Shown here: positions 58,028 through 64,000 of the stretch, one piece after another
Layout of the letters: each line of letters opens with the position of its first letter
Numbering within the stretch: the first letter of the stretch is position 1
Notes under the pieces: model-generated
The model's input: only the letters and a program-made list of their open reading frames with translations
What the model was told of the DNA's origin: nothing
Database searches by the model: none
Translations under genes and position numbers: made by a program
Origin: Dermatophagoides farinae
Lineage: Eukaryota; Arthropoda; Arachnida; Sarcoptiformes; Pyroglyphidae
Assembly (NCBI RefSeq): GCF_024713945.1
Contig: NW_027461514.1
Location: forward strand, 62,001 to 126,000
Length of the DNA stretch: 64,000 nucleotides
Reading direction: 5' to 3'

Positions 58028-59788
58028 ATGACAAAAGAAAAAAACACAGGTAGCTTTGAAGCTAACTCTTATCAATCTAAATCTGAAATAAAAAAATCGC
58101 TTGCCAAGCAAAATTCCATTCTTTCAGATGTACTTTTAAATGAGTTGCCTGTGGAAAAACAATTAGACAATAAGCTGCATCCTTATGGCTTACCTTTCCC
58201 AGCCTTTAGCAACAACAAGTCAGATGGAATTATTTTAGGGCCAGTTATTGGTCTCGTTACATCTAATACTGCAAGAGTTTTGATCCAAACCAACGCAGAG
58301 ATCTACGTCAAAATAAAAGTTCACGGACAAGACGCACAAAGATTATCGACCCACACGTACGAAGGAAAGAAAACGTTGGTTAATCCTAATCAACCGTTCG
58401 TTTTTGAGCTGAAAAATTTGAAACCAAGTTTCAGATACGCGGTGTCTTTCAACGTGCCAATGTTTGACCTTATTAATTCTAGTTTCATTACTCTCCCTGA
58501 AAAGCCCGATATTGAGAAATCCCCGATTAAAATGGCTGTTGTAAGTGGAAACGAAGTAACAATTTATCTTAAAAAACCTTACCCTACCGCACCCGAAAAC
58601 AGTTACGTAAAGAAATACACACATATGACTGCAGACAGTCTTTGGAAAGATTTGTACAATCGAATTGTGGAAGAATGCATTCATTACGTTATCCACATTG
58701 GAAACAACGTCGATGTTGGGTTCCGCAACAGTGTCAATCAAGAGAGTCACTCATTGTTCACTGAACTTGTTGAAAATGAATCGTCAGAAGACACTTGCTA
58801 CGCGGCTATATGTAAACGCTATCATGAACTTTGGAATGAGCCTTGGACGAAACACGTATTAGCTAATTGTTCTAACATTATGCTTCTGAATGAAGCTGAT
58901 ATCGGGAAAATTATTGAAATTGGTGATAATCGTCCAAACAGTAATGTCATACGTGTTGCAGAAATGGCTTTCAAATGTTACCAACTTTACCAACAAGCTT
59001 TGTGCGTAAACATCAATACATCTTCTAGATCCAAAATACAAAGTAACTTTATATCATTGACGAATCACATAAAACTATTACTATTAGATTGGAGAACAAC
59101 ACCCACGTTTGGTATGAACGAAAGAAATATAACGAGTTTGTTTTGCCAAACCGATATTAAAATTATACAAACGGGTTTGCAAGGAATCGAAGAACCAACT
59201 GCGTTTAGAGACCTAGATATCAAATACAATGACTCAATTCAAATACTCGTTTTGTCAACTTTACAAATAACTGATCCCAGAAGTTATATTCATAATAAAT
59301 ACTATTGTTCTGAAACTAACAGTATGATAGACATCTTTTTCAACTGGATAGCAGAAGGACCCAAAAACAAACGACACGTCAATATTATTAGTGGTGCCAC
59401 CTTATCAAGCAACTTATCCGGAGCAATAGCGGAAATAAAACGCAAATCTGATAACTTAAAAATAAAAGAATGGGTTGTTGGCCCAGTCGCTGCCAAACCA
59501 CGGGGAATTCAAAAAGAGACTAGTTTCGAAAACTCTAAGTATATATTTAATGTGAGAAAAGCCATACCTACAAATAATTATGCTGTACTTACATTCGGAA
59601 TGAGATACAACACCACAGACAAAGTAGAAGAAAGTCAAATACCTAATACGTTCTTAGTTGCAGAACCTTTCTTGTGGATTGAGTATTACGAAACTTTACC
59701 TAGCAAAGATATGATCGATCACACTGTACCTGATAAATCAAATTTTGCATTGCTAGAACGTACCATTCTGCAAAGCACAACTAGTTAA
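58028..59788 (+). CDS. PhoD-like metallophosphatase family protein, probably catalytically dead
   Basis: A 586-residue single-exon protein with the eukaryotic PhoD-like layout. The N-terminal fibronectin-like domain is GPVIGLVTSNTARVLIQT (about residue 70), then FVFELKNLKPSFRYAVSF. The phosphatase domain has IKMAVVSGN, YVIHIGNNVDVG, YHELWNEPWTKHVLANCSN, MLLNEADIG, LLLLDWRTT and IISGATLSSNLSG. The family's metal ligands are missing: the GDQ position reads GNN, the DDHD position reads NEAD, and the GDVHxG position reads GATLSSNLSG. Active PhoD enzymes are phosphodiesterases or phosphatases; this one has probably kept only the fold. No signal peptide is visible. Confidence 0.72.
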   Translation: MTKEKNTGSFEANSYQSKSEIKKSLAKQNSILSDVLLNELPVEKQLDNKLHPYGLPFPAFSNNKSDGIILGPVIGLVTSNTARVLIQTNAEIYVKIKVHGQDAQRLSTHTYEGKKTLVNPNQPFVFELKNLKPSFRYAVSFNVPMFDLINSSFITLPEKPDIEKSPIKMAVVSGNEVTIYLKKPYPTAPENSYVKKYTHMTADSLWKDLYNRIVEECIHYVIHIGNNVDVGFRNSVNQESHSLFTELVENESSEDTCYAAICKRYHELWNEPWTKHVLANCSNIMLLNEADIGKIIEIGDNRPNSNVIRVAEMAFKCYQLYQQALCVNINTSSRSKIQSNFISLTNHIKLLLLDWRTTPTFGMNERNITSLFCQTDIKIIQTGLQGIEEPTAFRDLDIKYNDSIQILVLSTLQITDPRSYIHNKYYCSETNSMIDIFFNWIAEGPKNKRHVNIISGATLSSNLSGAIAEIKRKSDNLKIKEWVVGPVAAKPRGIQKETSFENSKYIFNVRKAIPTNNYAVLTFGMRYNTTDKVEESQIPNTFLVAEPFLWIEYYETLPSKDMIDHTVPDKSNFALLERTILQSTTS

Positions 59789-60040
59789 AACTGAAAATTT
59801 TAGTATAGTAAAAAAAATGTTAAATCGAAGGCGGCTGCTAAGCTATAAGTATTGTCTTTTACTACCAGATTTTTCGTTATAAATGATATATTGTATAAAT
59901 AAATTCAAAATAAGTAGTCGGCATGAAATTTTTATTCAGCTGATCATAATGCGCGCAGAATATGCGCTCTAATAACAAAGATCTTTTGTACTAGTTTTAT
60001 CCCATCATTATTTCCTCAATAAGGTACTTTAAAGACAACA

Positions 60041-60058
60041 ATGTCGCTGTTTGAATGA
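60041..60058 (+). promoter_or_regulatory. Upstream ORF overlapping the main start codon
   Basis: A five-codon frame, MSLFE then TGA, begins at an ATG in a good context (ACAATG). Its stop overlaps the main ATG at 60055 in an ATGA arrangement, a layout suited to termination-reinitiation. Confidence 0.45.
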
Positions 60059-61395
60059 TTATCTTAAACTTGAAAAAGCATAATAAATTCTATGAAAGAT
60101 TTTCTTTAACAAATCCATGGACTCAAATTATGCTCAGTGCTATAGTCACTACCTTAGCTCGTGGGTCCTTACAATCGTTAAATTCAAATGGAGGTTACGG
60201 TACAACAGACTTGAAATTAGCTTATGAAGTAAATATCACGAGTAGTTTGACATATGCACTGACTAGTTGGTCCAGTTGCAAAGTAGTGACTAATTTAGGA
60301 TACAAATATTCAGCAATAATATCATCGTTCGTAACTTTCGCTTTATTAACATCAATACACTTAAACGCAAATGTTCACATATTAGTAAGTCTTTATCTCT
60401 TAAATTTTCATTAGCCTAGATTTTTCGTCATTTTTTGTGCGGTGTTAGATGGCTTTTGTTCGAGTTTAATTTCAAATGTGAACGGTAGTATTATTATAAC
60501 GTACTCAGACAAAGATTCGAAAGGTTTTGCTGCATCGATTTCCTCAAATATATATAGCGTCTATGTTGCAAGTATGGGGATACTTTTTTCCGTAGCTTCA
60601 GTAGTTGTCAAAAACGATGACAATAAAAGAAATTTAGAAAGACTGTTCCCTTTTATGTTCATATGGGGTTTAACGGCGTTATCTCCAATACTTTCAATAT
60701 TTTTAGTTACAAAACTTCCCATATCAGATTCTAACGTAGTTACTAAAAATATAAAAGAACAGGGAAACGGAAGCTACAAGGCAATCTTAGAAGACGGGCG
60801 TTATTTGCCGTTGTACTTTATTTTTATAATTCTTTATTTCCCTCAATCATATTTATTCAATGTATTGAACTTCAACTTAATAAACACCAAACTTAGGGGT
60901 ATAAATATATTTCTTTATTGGATGGGTAGATTGCCGGTTTCTTATTTTCTGTCGCTTATTTTGGACAACAAAAAATACGATCAAAATAAAAGAGCTCTTA
61001 ACTCTGTCAAATTTGCCTACGTCATGATTTGCTTACCACAACTACTTTTATTGTTATACTATATAATTCAACTGATCGTCAAGTCAAAAAATTTCGAATA
61101 CAGCTTACTCTTTATTTATTTTTTCTACGGTTGTAATGATTCGTATGCCGGAATTATGACGATGTTTATGATCTATCAACTCACTCAACATAACGCAAAT
61201 TTAGTTCCATATTCAATAGCAGTCTGTAGGTCTTTTTCAGCTGTCGGATGCGCATTAAGTTGGAGTGTTTCCTTATTGACAAAAAGCAATTTTCCAAGTA
61301 TAGTAATAATCGGATTTTCTTCCTGGTTATTTGCTCTTCATTGGCTAAGAAAAATGTTAATGATGGAGCGTCAACTATTAGTTAGCAAATTATAA
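60055..61395 (+). CDS. Multi-span membrane protein, UNC93/MFS-like
   Basis: Exon 1 (60055-60384) and exon 2 (60415-61395) join over a 30-nt intron in phase 0, giving 436 residues with about eleven to twelve hydrophobic spans and a charged central loop (KNDDNKRNLERLFP), a major-facilitator-like layout. The segment YFFYGCNDSYAGIMTMFMIY in the second half and the duplicated-half arrangement resemble the UNC93/DUF895 group. Substrate and location are unknown. The N-terminus is basic (LKKHNKFYERF) with no cleavable signal. The start is preceded by an overlapping short upstream ORF. Confidence 0.6.
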
Positions 61396-61412
61396 TATTA
61401 AACTGCTGGACC

Positions 61413-62791
61413 TTAACTGAAATAAAAAGCTAGTTCAGTTATAAAAGAGGGAATTTGGTCAACCCCGAGAAGTTTTAGAAATTCTTTGGTTTCATTGTAT
61501 AATTCCTCGTTTTGGAATTCATTTTTTCCAAGATACTTAAAACCGTAAATTTCTTGGTCGAGAGATCGAAGACTAAAAAGGGATAAGCAAAATTAACTTA
61601 CATATTAAGAGTGAGCAGATACAGCGAAAAAAAAGAAATAGTACAGCGACTTCGGCTGAAATTAATAGCAATAATTTCTGGGATATAATATTTTAGTTTT
61701 GTAATGCAATGACAATATAAATAATGACCGTTTTCATCCATTAAATAAAGTTCCTTATCTATTTCTTCCTTATAATCTGCTAAGCGTTGATGTTCAAGTT
61801 TGGGCGTTCTCGGACTTATTCTAGAAAAAAGTTTAAAAATATAATTTCGAAGCATCAAAACTTTGTTTATTATTGTCAACTGATTCTTAGTAATTTGGGT
61901 AGGCTTGTTCATAAAAAAGTTTGAAACAAATTCATTGAGGTCTATAATTGTTTTGAAATAGCAATAAGCAAAGAAAACCCACAACGGTTTGTATATAATT
62001 TTTTCGTTCACAGTCTGGTACTGAGAAAACTCAACTAAGTCTTGCTTTATTTCAGAATCATCGCAATTATTAAGATACAATATAAAGTTCAATGCTACGT
62101 CGTACCAACGTAAATTTAAAAAGTAATCTTTCGCATGAACAAAATGGGAATTAAGAATTAAAGGTAAAAGAATATAATTAACCGCGTTGCTGCCGTTGAT
62201 AATAATTCTAGATCGATTCAGTTGTTCTACATTTTTGATTTTTAAGCAATAATGCGACGAATTGCACAAAGACAATATTGTTACTAACAAATTTTCCGCA
62301 GTCAGTATATGTTTCCGATGATTTTCGTCTTTGAAAACTCCGCAAAATATGCAAGCAGCAACGTTATTATTTAGCGTACGCAGCAAAAACGAAGAAAAAA
62401 TGTTATTATCAATTTCATCAGATTGATATACGTTTGCAATAATGTAGGCTAACGCTGGAATTTGAAGTACGAACGCCTCAACAAGATTGAACAACAAATC
62501 AGGACTAAAAAGTTATTATCAGTAAATTATTTACAAAACGATAACTTACCTTAACGAATGTTTTTCTTTGTAATCCATAAATAGATTTATCAACGTATCG
62601 TAGCGATAAATGTCACCATCGTTCACCAAGGGAAAACCTTTTTGTGGTATTCTGTATTTCGCAAAACTGTTGAGTAGGAACTTTGTGATATCAACTAGAT
62701 CCACGATACAATGGGCGTTGAGACGAGCATGGCCAAAACTTTCAAGGTAACTTTCTACTTGCTCTATAACTAACAAAACGTCATTTGACAT
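61413..62791 (-). CDS. Unidentified 434-residue helical protein
   Basis: Three exons (62550-62791, 61602-62504, 61413-61572) join over introns of 45 and 29 nt into 434 residues. The last exon is unambiguous: it stays in frame from ILRSLDQEIYGFK to the stop. The protein is largely helical with many hydrophobic residues and scattered cysteines (CGVFKDENHRKH, YCHCITK), but I see no true membrane topology and no zinc-binding pattern. An armadillo/HEAT or tubulin-complex-like scaffold is possible, but no family is recognised. Its stop is 18 bases past the convergent UNC93-like stop. Confidence 0.6.
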
Positions 62792-63450
62792 AGCTTAATC
62801 ATTTTTTGGTTTACGTAAACAAATTGGAATATGACTACTTTTTTTTATTAAGAATAAAACAAAAAACCAAATAACTTTTTTTAAATGAAAAAAAATTTAA
62901 CTTTCTTCTGCATCTATGTTTTTGTACAATATCAAAAGAACAAAGTGACGTATCGAACTTATATTATGGGAGAGTTTTTTTTGTTACAAATTTATCATTG
63001 TAAAAAAAAAAAATAGATCGTTTGCTCAGAAAGTCAAAACTTCTTTTAAATGGTGTAATCGTAAAAATTGGGTATATGATCCATTATAGATATTTTTAAA
63101 AAAATTTTAATTTAGCTGCTCTTTGGATCTATCAGTGTATTAGTCAATGAAAGCAGGTTTAAATCAATTTTTATTTTTTCGATTAATGATAGCCTTATAT
63201 GATTTTTTTCCACATATAAAAACCAAACTGTAAATGTGTATAAGAACCTTTACTTTTTTTTACTGAAACAAACCAAATTCGACATTTACTATTGTTTTAA
63301 CATTACAACTAAGCATAGTTTTTCTAATTTTAAACCCCAAACCGAATTTGAATCGTAAGAATATATATCTAGAAAATAAAAAAATGTAAAAACTTATAAA
63401 TTTTTATCCAAACTAAAATTAGTTAAACGTTCGAACAAAATACGGCAAGC
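62792..63450. other. Long AT-rich intergenic region with homopolymer runs, no gene
   Basis: 659 bases between two minus-strand genes. It includes runs of A (11 in a row near 63001-63013) and many poly-T tracts, with stops in all frames. I see no RNA gene. It should contain the promoter of the 434-residue gene and the terminator of the syntaxin gene. Confidence 0.5.
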
Positions 63451-64000
63451 TTAAGGCTTGATGAACGAAAACAATGGGACAGCTACTAAAATGGCAACTA
63501 TAAGAAGACACATTGAAATTCGATAACGCCACTGAAACAAAGTGTAACGAGACTAAAACTTACTTTTTTATTTGACTTTTGAACTTTTTCTGCAACCACT
63601 AGATCAGCAGCGGTAAGTTCATTATAGTTTCGCGCACAAATAAGGTTATTTTCAAGTTTTTCTAACTGTTCTCCTTGAAAATCAACTACAATTTCGAGAT
63701 CTTGGTAAAGCTGATTCAATTTTATCATTTCAGTTTCAAGCTTTTTGAGCTCTCTATTTTTAGCCTTAATATTGATCATGTGTATATTGAGATCTTGATT
63801 AACGCCTAATAATTTAGATTTCATAAAGGAATGGATTCTGTCCAGACCTGCATAACCTTGAAGCTCATCATGTTCCAGTTCATTTTGGTCCATACCCAAT
63901 ATTTGTAATTTACGGTTTATACTGTTTGTGACTGTTTTATGAAATTCGCTTTGCAAAAACTGGTACTTCTTGATTATTTGGCGGAACTCCTGCGTGTAAA
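63451..64000 (-). CDS. Syntaxin-like Qa-SNARE (5' end beyond window)
   Basis: The 3' part of a syntaxin. Exon 63564 to the window edge plus the last exon (63451-63531) join over a 32-nt intron. The first visible residues, EFRQIIKKYQFLQSEFHK, fit the end of the Habc bundle. The SNARE motif runs LYQDLEIVVDFQGEQLEKLE to about KVQKSNKK, and the last exon supplies the membrane anchor (ISMCLLIVAILVAVPLFSFIKP). Without the splice the protein would lack an anchor. It would act with other SNAREs at a Golgi, endosomal or plasma-membrane step. The DLEIVVDFQGEQL wording is typical of Qa SNARE motifs. Confidence 0.85.

Noticed and set aside
1..64000. tRNA genes, mobile elements or CRISPR arrays
   Set aside because: No T-loop consensus with flanking stems, no terminal inverted repeats or transposase signatures, and no regularly spaced direct repeats were seen.

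Overview
This is an AT-rich, gene-dense nuclear fragment from a microbial eukaryote, most probably an apicomplexan parasite or a very close relative. The main evidence is the 1457-residue secreted protein at 32760-37133. It combines an LH2-like region, LCCL, two SRCR, LCCL, a pentraxin/laminin-G-like region and two more LCCL modules, which is the architecture of the apicomplexan LAP1/CCp3 (PxSR) family. I cannot place it to genus. About 45 protein genes fill the 64 kb, with most gaps below 300 bases. I saw no rRNA, tRNA, transposon or CRISPR. Twenty-two introns can be inferred from reading-frame continuity and family homology; 20 of them are only 28-37 nt long, nearly all starting GTAAGT and ending in a T-rich stretch plus AG. 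Many genes therefore show up as two open frames that must be joined.

Layout. 0-8 kb: the tail of an unidentified gene, a DHHC palmitoyltransferase, a GATA-finger protein, eIF1, RTF2, a CysQ-type phosphatase, a small MGFCC protein, ribosomal protein uS15 (RPS13), an AP endonuclease and a small possibly secreted protein. 8-17 kb: a large membrane RING protein, a hypothetical protein, HRD1-like ERAD ligase, NAC-beta-like protein, a MED4-like protein and a GET2/CAML-like receptor. 17-24 kb: one 2275-residue Asn/Ser/Lys-rich protein. 24-32.5 kb: U2AF35, an unidentified secreted protein, a DMT-like transporter, an LMBR1-like protein and a karyopherin. 32.7-38 kb: LAP1/CCp3 and a DUF21/CNNM-like protein. 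38-47 kb: a hypothetical protein, KISH/TMEM167, eIF3d, an acidic protein, eL36, eL42 and a coiled-coil protein. 47-57.6 kb: a long gene split by an apparent frameshift, an orphan P-loop protein, DSS1/Sem1, SNW1/SKIP, a Qb-SNARE, RPA2, dUTPase, a ubiquitin protease and a Cys-rich protein. 58-64 kb: a PhoD-like protein that appears to have lost its metal ligands, an UNC93-like membrane protein, a hypothetical protein and the 3' part of a syntaxin.

Functionally the window is housekeeping for translation, splicing, DNA maintenance, ER quality control and vesicle traffic, mixed with lineage-specific genes. Genes alternate strand freely and are tightly spaced: 69 bp separate the start codons of the divergent acidic-protein and eL36 genes, and the coding ends of dUTPase and the ubiquitin protease overlap by 22 nt.

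The best leads are the LAP1 homologue, the PhoD-like probable pseudoenzyme, the frameshifted 3-kb gene, the orphan P-loop ATPase, the unidentified secreted protein, and the uniform tiny introns. Exon joins come from frame and homology reasoning only; no transcript evidence was available.
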